Below are positions 36,690 to 64,000 of a stretch of DNA of 64,000 nt, one piece after another; positions within the stretch are counted from its first letter, which is position 1, and the number at the start of each line of letters is the position of its first letter. The notes beneath the pieces were generated by a model. The model had not been told where the DNA came from and did no database searches. It saw only the letters and a program-made list of their open reading frames with translations. Position numbers and translations under genes: made by a program. The stretch is taken from the NCBI GenBank assembly GCA_040954595.2, contig CM082579.2, positions 9,672,001 through 9,736,000 of the forward strand. The letters run 5' to 3'. The DNA is from Balanoglossus misakiensis (lineage: Eukaryota; Hemichordata).

Positions 36690-39584
36690 TTGAAATCTTT
36701 GATAGAGAACAGTGTAGACCCTGCCAGAGTCTATGAGAACAGTAAGTACAACATGTAGTTTATGTATATTAGGTTATTATGTTTATTGTCTCTATAACTA
36801 TAATGGTTGTGCATATCTACTTGCAATTAATCTCTATGTAGATAACATTTAACAACAGATATAAGAAAAGGAATTTGGACTTAATTGAGTGTTTGAATAT
36901 AACACTTTCTTTTGACTTAATTACGGGGTATGGTACCTGCCGCAGTCACAAGTCATTTAATACGTTCTACTCACTATGACCAAGTTGGATATCTTTTGTT
37001 TCTTTGCCACATGTGTATTTTGACTTTAAAGGCTAAATTTATCTGTATCCAAGGTTTACATGTATGTCCAGCTTGCTCTAATAAAAGTTACCAGCAGAGG
37101 CCACTAAGTGTTGACTCAGTTGTCGAAATATTTGATAATTCCAGGCTTGGTACCAGTTCAGATTCTCCATGGTCAAGATATGCCTAGAATCAGGGGGGGG
37201 GGGGGGATATGAAAAAGATAGTTTGCTACTGCCTAGGCGCTGTTAGCGTTAAAGGGCCCAAACTTTACAAATGTGGACCAAATGAATAGTGAGATATTGC
37301 CGACAATCGCACATGCAACTAATTCTAGTATAGGCGTACCAGTGCTTTCTGGGATGCCAATATTATCTGTAAACGGGTGTCAACAAAAAGTAAAACAATT
37401 TATCTGTTGTTCACCCTAGCACACAGAATATGTTGTTGAATGCTTATGCTCTAATTCTTTCAGACTGTTCTGATTTGGGTATACAGTACAGAACTTTAAA
37501 TGAGTCGCAGGAACTTGGCAGACTGTTGGAAACATCACAAAGTGACATAAGGCAACGATTTGAAGATGGTCAAATAACACTTCCGGGTAAGTAAGCACAA
37601 TTTCACTGTTACATTATACCACATGACTCGTACTCTTATCCTGTCAAATACTGAAAACATAGCGAAAAAGTTACAGCTTATGGAGTTTTAATTCTTCTCT
37701 GTCCATTATCACCAGAGGATCAGACTGCATTTGTGTGATGGCAGTGTTCTCCGCGGGTTCTCTGTTTTCATGATATCAACAGAGGCAACTGTTACACGAG
37801 AAGTAATTTTTGCGTTTTCTTATCTCATTCACTGCATCGTTATCTCCAAAAAGCATTTTACGCGACTTTTTATTATCACGTTTTTTGGGGGGGGGGTTCT
37901 CACGTATTTCACGAACATTTATTGCTTGCAAAAAAATAGCCCGTTTTACAGTAGCTACTGTTTCCCAGCTGATTGTATACCATCTGCATACAGATATATT
38001 TGGTTCACGCACACATTTACTTTATTTTTCTTTTATCCAACAGATGTGTCACTGATTATCCACACCCTGGCACTCTGTGGCCATATTGAATTGAACCCAC
38101 CAGACGATGTTAGAGACGTTGATCAAGAACTTCGGAGAGCAGAGATGCAGTATAGTGATGGTAGAAATGGACAGTGCTCGGGACGATCAGAACTTGAAGA
38201 GTGTTGTCCCACCGGCCATAACAATGATGCACTGCCACTTAGTCAGCCAAATCCCGACTGTTTGGAAAACAACACACTGGCATCTTCTGAACAGGCTAGT
38301 CAGTTATGGGGACGTCAATACGCACAAAATTCATATGAAGCACCAGTTCTTGATAGGAATGAAATGTTTGAGCTATATACCGGTGTCTCAAGACACGCAC
38401 ACTCGACTGGAAGGGAATTTACAAGCAGTGAGTTCAACGGTGTACAACAGCAGATCCAATCAAACGAAGTGCTGTATGCATGCAATGAATGTGGGGAAAC
38501 TTTCTCAGTGCGCGGGGAATTCAAGGCGCACATGAGGATCCATCCAAAAGAACGACCGTGCGTGTGCAAACAATGCGGAAAAACTTTCATTCGTGTTCAC
38601 AATCTGCAGAATCACATGTCGGGCCATGCATGTGAAAGACCGCTGTCATGCAGTGAGTGTGGGAAAACTTTCGCAAGCCACAGGACCCTGAAGTTACACA
38701 TGAGGAGGCACACAAATGAAAGACCATACTCGTGCACTGAATGTGGAAAAACTTTTTGTCAACCTAGCACTCTGAAAACGCACATGAAGGGCCATTCAAA
38801 TGATAGACCGTTTTCGTGTAGTGAATGTGGAAAAACTTTTACTCTGGGTTGTGATCTAAAAAGGCATATGATTATACATTCAAATGATAGACCATATGTG
38901 TGCAATGAATGTGGGAAAAGTTATATTCTTAGTAGCCATCTCGAGCAACACATGAGGACCCATTCGAATGAAAGCCCATTTTCGTGCAGTGAATGTGGAA
39001 AAACTTTTTCTCTGGGTTGTAATCTAAAAAGGCATATGCTCATACATTCAAATGAAAGACTTAGACCATATTCATGCTCTGAATGTGGAAAAACATTTAC
39101 TCAGAAGAGCCATGTGGGGGACCACATGAGGATCCATCTAAATGAAAGACTATTTTCGTGCAAAGAATGCGGGAAATCTTTTAATCAGAGCAGCTATCTA
39201 ACAAGGCACATGCGGACACATTCCAACGAAAGACCACATGCATGCAGTGAATGTGGCAAAGCTTTTAAAGAGAGTAGTGATCTAACAAAGCACAAGAGGA
39301 TCCATTCAAGCGAAAGACCATTTGCATGCAGTGAATGTGGGAAAGCATTCCCTGTGAATAAGGAACTGAAGATACACATGAGGATCCATACAAATGAAAG
39401 ACCATACGCATGCAGTGAATGTGGGAAAACCTTTCGTCAGAAAACACATTTGAAGAACCACACCAGGACCCATTCAAATGAAAGACCATTTGCATGCAGT
39501 GAATGTGGAAGAACATTTCTTCGTCCTGACTATCTGAAGAATCACATGAAGATTCATTCAAATGAAAGACCATATCCATGCTGA
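36690..39584 (+). CDS. C2H2 zinc-finger protein, 5' end not resolved
   Basis: Probably a nuclear DNA-binding protein. Three exons join in phase: 36690-36741, 37464-37586 and 38044-39584, giving 571 aa; the initiating exon upstream was not found. An open frame continues upstream of 38044 to a Met at 37731, but TTTTATCCAACAG before 38044 is a strong acceptor and the sequence before it looks intronic. The N-terminal 200 residues match no KRAB, BTB, SCAN or ZAD domain that I know. Thirteen complete C2H2 fingers (38474-39567) of the CSECGKTF...H type follow. Linkers are mostly SNERP or SNDRP instead of the usual TGEKP. A 14th finger stops after its first Cys (YPC-stop). The strand is opposite to the neighbouring receptor gene. 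Confidence 0.88.
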
Positions 39585-40306
39585 TGTCCTGTTCTGTTTA
39601 ATTGTATTAAGAAGAATGACTGTCATAATGTTCACATGCCATCCAAAGTTTCTATCCTTTACAATAGAATGGCACAAATTTGTGTGATGATCGACATTTT
39701 GGAAGATGGTGGTTCTAGGTCTATGAAACAACACAATTGACACAATTTTTGCCCGTACAGGAGGTGCCTTCTATGACATGTGGCTATTCTGAGACGCTGT
39801 CAACTCAAGACGTATCCATCTCCTTAGTGCCAGACAGCAATCAACTGTGATCTCCTTTAGGAAACACTGGAATTAAGTCGTTTGTAATATAAGTAAACCA
39901 ATATTTTCATTTATATTTTTAGTGCTTCCAAAATGTAAATTAGCACTATTTTCTCCTATGGCTTGTTATTTTCTATTATTTTTGATATACAGGATAAAAT
40001 ATGTGCGGAAATATCTACATATAAATCGTAAAATGTGCATAAGATGAGTTCTATCTTTAACTGTCTGGGATACACATTTAATAACTTTAAATCGAGGTAC
40101 ACATATCTGTAAAGACTTTTTTGCACAAGTACACACTCATTGGCAAATAATGCAGCTACTCATATCACCTTTCACACTGCCAGTAAAATAAACAGCGAGA
40201 TATACACTGACAAACCCGCCAAAATAGTGGTCATTAATATCTAGTTCTCTAGAGAATCGTTTGAAAGAGCCATCTTGAACTCGGGCCGTTGTACAGGTAC
40301 ACTGAC
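39585..40306. other. Gap between zinc-finger gene and GPS exon
   Basis: This holds the 3' flank of the zinc-finger gene (+) and the downstream side of the GPS exon of the receptor gene (-). I searched the minus strand for the membrane segment that should follow a GPS and found none. No repeat or RNA gene is evident. Confidence 0.4.
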
Positions 40307-57344
<17,038 letters not shown>

Positions 57345-58548
57345 GGCATCATGTCATATGAAAGTGCCGAAACAACGTGAAACATCACACTTATATAGTA
57401 TTTCGTATCGCCACACAAAAGTTTCAGTTATCTTCACCGCCGTGTCAAATTAATTTCCCAGGGGACCATCCCCGCAACTCAGATGACGCCAGACAATACA
57501 CTAATCGAAGATTTATGAACCCTTTTTTATAATCACAGACGGAATACTAAGTCTTTTCACAAAGTTTTGCAAACAAGCCTTGGAAAAGAGAAAGTTCCAG
57601 GTTCTGAAAAAAGAATAATTTCTTCACAACGTGCTCAATTAACCCTTTCTCCATTCAAAGTTACTTCATTGTTCGGATATTTAAATTTCAGACAATTGGA
57701 GAACATTTTACTCTACAATTAAAAATATGCACTGTGACTTCCCTACCTAACGAGGACTATTTGCGCGGAAAAATCAAATTGTGGTGTGAAAAGTTTCAAC
57801 AGTTTGCATATACACTGTACCAGGGTAATACCCTCTCATACATTAGAAGTCACAGTGCCGTATTCAATAGTGCTGAAATTCTTTTGAACACCAGCCTGGG
57901 ATTTTGACAGAGATGGGACAGCGAATTTCAATAAATGTGGAAATGCGGGTAAACATAACACCGCGAAAGAATTACAGGTCAGTAAAGTGATACATTTCTT
58001 AAAATAGAGGAACCATCATCCAATTGACCCGTTTCACAGGAAAACAGTCACTGCCAAGAATCTCATGTTGACAGCACAGTCGCGCATGCGTCAAATCGGT
58101 ATGCAAAACGTAGACTTGTATATAGATAATAGTATAGCTGCGTGAGTTTACCAATCATTGTAATTACTGCATTGCATTTTTTGACCCCCTGAATAAAACA
58201 AGGAACTTTCTTTGTCACACCTTTAGGGGAAATGGAACAATGACAACACTTTGAATGGAGAAGATGTTAATTTGGCAAATTGCGGAGAAACTCTAATTTT
58301 GTCAGATCCTTGACAATAAAGAAACTTCTGTTTTCCAAGTCATTTTGGAAAAAAACAATTGTGAAAAGACTTAGTATTTCGTCTGTGATCATTAAAAACT
58401 GTCATAAATATTCGATCAGTGTATTTTTGTGCCTCTGGGATATTATTTTTACCCGGCCGTGAAGGAAACCAACTTTGTGTGATTATATGAGATACATGTA
58501 TATAAGTGGGACGTTGCACGTTGTTTCGGCACTTTCATATAACATGCC
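57345..58548. promoter_or_regulatory. Divergent promoter region at the symmetry centre
   Basis: The two receptor copies start 1.2 kb apart in opposite directions. Each has a TATA box shortly upstream: TTATATA at 57391-57397 (minus gene) and TATATAAG at 58499-58506 (plus gene). Each is followed by a conserved block with GTTTCGGCACTTTCATAT and then ATGAAAAGACTTGGATCC. Similarity between arms continues out to about 57650 and 58245 (TTTGAATGGAGAA), leaving an unpaired centre of roughly 600 bp. Confidence 0.7.
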
Positions 58549-61500
58549 ATGAAAAGACTTGGATCCGTGTCTGTCGTAAGGATGACTAGTGGAAGTGCGT
58601 GCTTCTGCATTTTAATTCTTTTGGCCTCTGGTTTACAGATTGGTAAGTACTGCGTTGCACTATATAGTCATTTCAATTACTCGCATGACGCTTGTTTTAG
58701 CACAGAAATTATATTTTGTGATTGCGAGGGTTTTGAGAAAAGTTGTCAGCTTGCCTCATGACGTGTGACAGCACTTAGATGAGCAGTGCCTTTTTCTTGT
58801 GATTCAATGCAAGTTATCTGAGCATGCAGGCCGTTCGAGAGACTTTCACTGAAAAGTTTTTCCGGGCATCATGCCTGAGCTATGTGTATACAATATAATG
58901 AAAACGACAATAGTACAAGTGGATTTTGTTGAGAAATGTGGAGCAAAATGCGTAGGCCCATACTTCATTCCCGCACCTCGCGTTTGGTGTACCAAAGTGA
59001 CTCCTTTTAACTTTGGTAAGGTCTCTTCATACGTCTTTCGGTAACAACTACAATGACGGCAGTGTACAGACGGTTACCATTAAGCTGTATTGTCTCGCCT
59101 ATAGCGCAGTGAATAAACATCATCACAACATATAAGCCAAATGTACATGAAGGTATAGGTCCACAAATAAGTACTTATTACTGGAAACGTTGTTAACACG
59201 TACATAGATTGAGGACTGATGAAGTAGCTGCAGATCATTTTGGTAAGGGCCCGGTCAGAATTAACAGAGGGTGGGGCCGGTGCGATTCAAAATCTGAATG
59301 CATGAAAAATACCGACCCTCCCCCGATTTCTTGCACAAAAATGAGTGACCCTCCCCCTGACTCGTGCCCAAAATGTAGTGCCCCACCCCCCAAACCGTTG
59401 CATGAAAAATGTTGACCCTCCCCCAATTGCACCGTCCTCCCTCCTGTTAATTCTGACCAGGCCCTAACCAATATGCCCGTAGCCGCTGTATGAAATGTTC
59501 CTCAAAGAATACAGCCATGGCGGCAGTGTACAATCTCTTACTATGATATTTCATTTGTATACTCTGTGTGTAATTTTAGTAACATTTCCAAGGAAGTCTT
59601 GTGCGCATGTGCGTAATTTCGCGTGTTCTAACATTACGTCCAATCCAAATGTTCTGCAAATTTCGCATTCGATGCATTCAAATAGTGGACTGCCTTTGCT
59701 CCCTACCATATTTCTTGCACACTCTTTAAATGTTACTAAAAATTACACACACAGAGGACTGAAGAACTGGCTGTGGATTCGATTTCTTATAAAGCGTCAC
59801 TTTTAGCAACCAATATGCCCCGTAGCATATATCAAACATTCCTCGAAGAATAGAGCAATGACGGCAGTGTACGACGGTTCTAGTTACAGTATCTAGACTT
59901 GTGCAGTAAGCAGACATCACAAAATAGGTCTAATATACTTGCGGGTATATATCACTGTGCCCAAAAATAATAATTTATTAATGGAAAGGTTATTATACGA
60001 CCTACACAGAGAGAGGACTGAATGAACTTTAGCTGTGGAATCGATTTCTCTTAAAGCGTCATCTGGCGTGCCTCTGGCTCTTGTATCGAATGCACCTCGG
60101 AGAATAGAGCCATTTCAATAGACGCGAAACTTTTCTGAACAGCAAAGGCCGAGTAACTCTGACAAATGATTGCCTGAGTTCATTTTTAACAGCTTTTTTC
60201 AATTACCACTTGTAATGCGCCCGGAGCACCAAATACCGCCAAAGAGGATTATATTCAAAAAACACTGAAAGACTAATTTGAATAGCGACGCGTGATCGAA
60301 TTTCTTTGTGAGGTCACATAAAAGTTTTTTTTTGATAAAACGCACGCGGGATCTCTAAAATATGTTTGTCACTTTCCCATGCACGCTAGCCTAATGCCAC
60401 GCATAACGACTTGATTTTGAAAACCACAGAAAATATAATTATGCATTGAATTGTCAAATCCATGTTTGGTGTGGGATTGCATATTACCAAGTCTTGAATG
60501 ATTCCCGTATATTATTTGTGTCAACCCTAATAAAATCCGTTTTTCTTTTCATGCATGTGGACGGAGAGATGCTTATTGCTTTAATCTGTTACGTCCATAA
60601 TAAGTTGTGATCTAGATGAAAATTAGTTGCACCAACTGATTTCAGTACAAAGACAAAAAATGTAAATACTCGATGTATTTAAAGGTTATGCACAGACGAA
60701 GCGACTACAGCTGAACACAGATCCATCCAATTGGTCCCAAGCAGTGGACAGGTGTAACTCCAGAGGGGGTATGCTTGCCGTCGTAGACGATGCAGCCTTG
60801 CACGACCGCATCAAGATGCAGATAGCCCACGAAGAACTTACGTCACAGTCGTTCTGGATAAACGGGAATGGAGTGGCTGATGAGAGAAAGTGGGTTTCAA
60901 CCAATGGCGAAAGCTTGTCGTACATGCAATTGGCAAGTAACGACCAGAATGACGTCATCAGATCAGAAAGCTGCCTACTTATCAGGTAACGCCTCATCTC
61001 GTCGTTCAAAGACGGTATTGCAGTCTGCTATTTACCGCGAAGAAGTCTATTTGCATAATTTATAATTTCCCTTGTGTATAAAACAGCTTGCGCGTCGAAT
61101 GATTGCCAACATCGTCCAGAACATAATGTTTTATACTAGAATTGAATCCGCCATACCGATTTCTGATTCGCCTTTTATAGGTGGGACGGTTTCTTTAATT
61201 TCGGTGCTGAAGACTGCCTTGAACAGCATTATTTCATCTGCGAATACCAAGGTAAACATTTCCTCTTCAAAAATGAATTCCACAGTGTCTTGAAAATACA
61301 GTCAGTGCTGAATAGATACATAGGAGACAGCTTCATATTTATATTTATGCGAGGGAGTTTTCAGTTATTATGAGGGGTGGGCCGGGGGAATGTGGGTAAG
61401 GCATATCTTACAATCCTGTCCTTGACAGCTTACAAATCCAAAAAAAAAAAGATCTTCAAAAGTTACAAAAAGCGAAGCTTTTAACTAAGTGTTTAGAAAG

Positions 61501-63754
61501 TTAAACAGACATTTCGTTTTATAACAATAAGGCATTTTACCGACAGACTACCCGGATGTCAATGTGGCGCTAAACAAGCCAACAAGTGAAAGCAGCGCAA
61601 ACGACGCCACCAACCGAGCTGTTGATAGTCTGATATATACATACAGTCAAACTACAGGGCAGATGAATGCATGGTGGGAAGTCGATCTCCAGCTACATTA
61701 CATCATACGAAAGATTACCATCATTCACCCCGTTGATGATATACACAAGGGTAAAACAATGTTTTATTTTACTACAGGCACTAAAATATTACGGACACAA
61801 GACACGTCAACATCTTCAAACCCATCTTGTGAACTAGCTTTGCAGTCAAGAAATACATCCCAATTATCGATAACAGTGTGCTGATACATTGTGTCCGACC
61901 AATTTAGACGTCTACCGTTGCATTGATACGCATGGCCACAGTGCAGAAAAGAAATTACAAGAATCGAAACTTTTGTTTCAAAACATGTCGACAGTTACGC
62001 ATGAAATGAGTTTAAAAGTTAGTTATTTAACCCAACTTTAAAATTACCAAATGTTGCAGTTGCTTTAAGATGTAACTGTAAAGTTTTCCACAACTGAGGC
62101 GCACAGACGTAAAAAAGCTCTGTCACTACACGTGTAAAAAGCAGGGGACTATAATGGGTTGATGTAAATTGATCCCACCATTTGAATGCGAGTGAGTAAC
62201 GCATTAGGCCAAGTGATTTCTTTTGGCATCTGAACCTTGTTACAGGAGCCCTGATAAGCGACGCGGAGGTAATCATCAAGAAGAACCCTCTACTTCATGC
62301 TAAGAGTCGAGAAACGTTAACATGTGGAACGGTCACAGGGCAGATGTACGCAGAAGAAGTGATCACCCTGCCGTGTGGCCCGGTGGTTGGACAAATCGTG
62401 AGAATACAGTTGCCGGGTGCGAGCAGACAATTGATTCTTAACGAAGTGGAAGTGTGGGCAGGTGAGAAGGTATTCTTCTCGGATTGGAATTTGTCTTTGC
62501 TGTATATTTAGCCGTATTGAGTAAAGGGGCTTCGTGGATAGCTATAGCCGAGCAAGACAGGAATGCAATATCTGATAAGATCGTGCAGTAGCCTCGAATG
62601 TTTGGTGCAAGTGCACTGGCTCAGTAACGAGGTTTCATTGGTTTCAGCAAATATCCACAATCAATTGCTTATGTTGAGAGCATATCTAACGTACACTTAC
62701 ACCACGCCACGCCACACCACACCACACCACACCATTGTGTTCGTCGTGTTCTTTACAGTGTTAGATGAATATCAACTTATCGATGGTGCGGCCACGTGGA
62801 ACAATGCCCGGGAACATTGCGCCAGAAAAGGTGGTGTATTGGCCATGGTAGCGAACCAGTTTGATCAATCAACCATGGAAAGTTTGATCTCGAGCGTCTT
62901 TTATCCGTTATACGGGGGCGGTAAGTTAAGATCTATCAAAACTTATATTTGGTCCGGTGACGGTCAGCATGCGACGTAAGATTCACTTCGTCAGATTCGA
63001 AGTTACGTTGTTCTGAAGGAGTTATTATGTTTCACATAGTTTTATGACAACACGGTATGCCGAGCACTCGAGTTTCGGCACAGGGAGACCATCTATCATT
63101 CAGAAAGGCGTGCCCCCTCCCCGCCGCCACTACTTTTAAAAAAGCCATATGCACCGCCAAACTCAACTGATCTCTCGGCCAGTGAGTTTGCTCAAAACAC
63201 TGGTAACTATGGCGAATGCAGTAAATTCATTCCAAATGCAGTCATAGTGATCCCGTTTAGTTTATGGGAGAGAGCAAACAAGGCGCAGCGACACGTTCAG
63301 ATTTCTTCTCACTTTAGGCGTATGGTTCGGCCTGCACTACCACGAGCCAAAGGACAGTTGGTTGAACACGGGACTTGCCGAGTCACAGTACACAAACTGG
63401 GGCGATGGTGAACCATCAGACAATCAAAATCACTGCGCTGCTTTCACGTGAGTGGTTCCGTTAATTCTGTAATGGTATAACCTTTGGGGTGTGGGGAGAA
63501 TTGGTTTTAAGCCATAAAATAACTGACCAATGCATTACGTTACTTATGATGTCGCCTGAATTTTAAGGGGTTTTCATATCAACATAAACAAATCACAAAG
63601 AAAACCTTCTGAGAGTGAAGGAATGTTTACATGACGTTCAGCCTTCAGTGTAAATTGAAATAACCTTTGAACAATTATCAATTTTGCAACAGGAATGGTA
63701 CTTGGGCTGCAAAACCTTGCTCTGAAGTATATACGTTTATCTGTTGGTTACCAG
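58549..63754 (+). CDS. Second copy of the mosaic receptor, exons 1-8, partial
   Basis: Eight exons in phase: 58549-58642, 60685-60985, 61181-61251, 61547-61750, 62246-62461, 62759-62920, 63318-63447 and 63693-63754. They give 413 complete codons; the gene continues beyond the right edge after the donor GTATGATT. Order: signal peptide, CTLD1, F5/8C-1, CTLD2, as in the left copy. Differences include Leu for Trp in CTLD1 (YMQLASND), the canonical WWEVDLQ in the F5/8C where the left copy has WWKVNLQ, and several changes around the exon 5 start (KKNPLLHAKSRETL). All eight exons are open, so there is no sign of decay in the visible part. Whether it has the split CTLD4 cannot be seen. Confidence 0.9.
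58985..60130 (+). repeat. Diverged tandem repeats in intron 1 of the right copy
   Basis: Three diverged copies (about 58985-59245, 59467-59805 and 59808-60075) and the start of a fourth share a pattern: CGTAGC...TCCTC.AAGAATA, CGGCAGTGTAC, GAGGACTGA and CGATTTCT.TAAAGCGTCA. The units are about 270-340 bp. The left arm has the corresponding sequence fewer times. Boundaries are approximate. Confidence 0.6.
59242..59470. mobile_element. MITE with TTGGT(T)AGGGCC...GGTCAGAATTAACAG termini
   Basis: The ends are inverted repeats: GGTCAGAATTAACAG near 59252 and its complement CTGTTAATTCTGACC near 59445, extending outwards to TTGGTAAGGGCC and GGCCCTAACCAA. The interior carries about four tandem units like GAAAAATACCGACCCTCCCC, similar in style to the GACCCCCC-type repeats at 34631 and 46918. 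It sits within the tandem array of intron 1. Confidence 0.65.
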
Positions 63755-64000
63755 GTATGATTTGATGACCTCCTGATTTACAAACATGAAAATCTATCAT
63801 TTTGCTCATTTTCCACATTTGAAAAAAATCAGCATATCGTTTTATTTCGGGAAGGCAATGCATGACGAAATGCCTATAGCATAGAGCCCCCTGTATGTGT
63901 TGAAATCTGAATCATGCGTCCATACTTGAAGTCATTCGCCAACAACACCAAATGCTGGTAACCATGTTGAAATTGGAAATGCTGACGACTTTGAGCATGA

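Larger units (their letters stand above)
58240..63999 (+). repeat. Right arm of large inverted duplication
   Basis: Inverted counterpart of 51900-57700, cut by the window edge. Intron 1 is 2.04 kb here against 2.28 kb in the left arm because the arms carry different local expansions: a tandem triplication and a MITE here, CAA and direct repeats there. Confidence 0.88.

Noticed and set aside
37731-38043. N-terminal extension of the zinc-finger frame from a Met at 37731
   Set aside because: It contains a strong acceptor at its end, and an upstream exon (37464-37586) joins 38044 in the correct phase, so this stretch is intron.

Overview
The window is nuclear DNA of an animal, almost certainly an invertebrate deuterostome (a hemichordate or amphioxus-like genome; the sequence alone does not decide which). 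The reasons are: many short phase-consistent exons with GT-AG introns, AATAAA poly(A) signals, abundant microsatellites and small inverted-repeat elements, and a receptor gene mixing C-type lectin, F5/8C, kringle, sushi, REJ and GAIN/GPS modules. No CRISPR, operon or bacterial feature was seen. All gene models were built by hand from splice sites, reading phase and remembered families; none was confirmed by a search.

Left part (1-32 kb) holds ordinary conserved genes: first coding exon of PCF11 (-, 3205-3363, rest beyond the left edge); RAB30 (+, 4580-6895, 4 exons, 202 aa); DDIAS/noxin (-, 11837-15870, 3 exons, 1139 aa); NARS2, mitochondrial asparaginyl-tRNA synthetase (+, 16790-22425, 12 exons, 493 aa); and a transglutaminase (+, 23311-32120, 14 exons, 736 aa, intact Cys-His-Asp triad). 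PCF11/RAB30 are head-to-head, RAB30/DDIAS tail-to-tail and DDIAS/NARS2 head-to-head. The PCF11-RAB30-DDIAS order and orientations match human 11q14.1 as I remember it.

Middle part (32-40 kb) holds the transglutaminase 3' flank, several inverted-repeat elements, a 141-bp near-perfect palindrome, and a C2H2 zinc-finger gene (+, exons 36690-39584) with 13 complete fingers and a 14th cut short by a stop codon.

Right part (40-64 kb) is the most unusual. A 31-exon minus-strand gene (40307-57344) encodes at least 1633 aa: signal peptide, CTLD1, F5/8C-1, CTLD2, CTLD3, first half of CTLD4, kringle, F5/8C-2, second half of CTLD4, sushi, a polycystin-1/REJ-like region and a GAIN domain with a GPS proteolysis site. 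I could not find the polycystin-type membrane half. One CTLD is split by a kringle + F5/8C cassette of symmetrical phase 1-1 exons, so exon skipping would restore a continuous lectin fold in frame. From about 57.9 kb the locus is mirrored: 58549-63754 (+) is a close copy of exons 1-8 with similar introns and promoter, so the two receptor genes diverge from the centre of a large inverted duplication and the right copy runs off the window.
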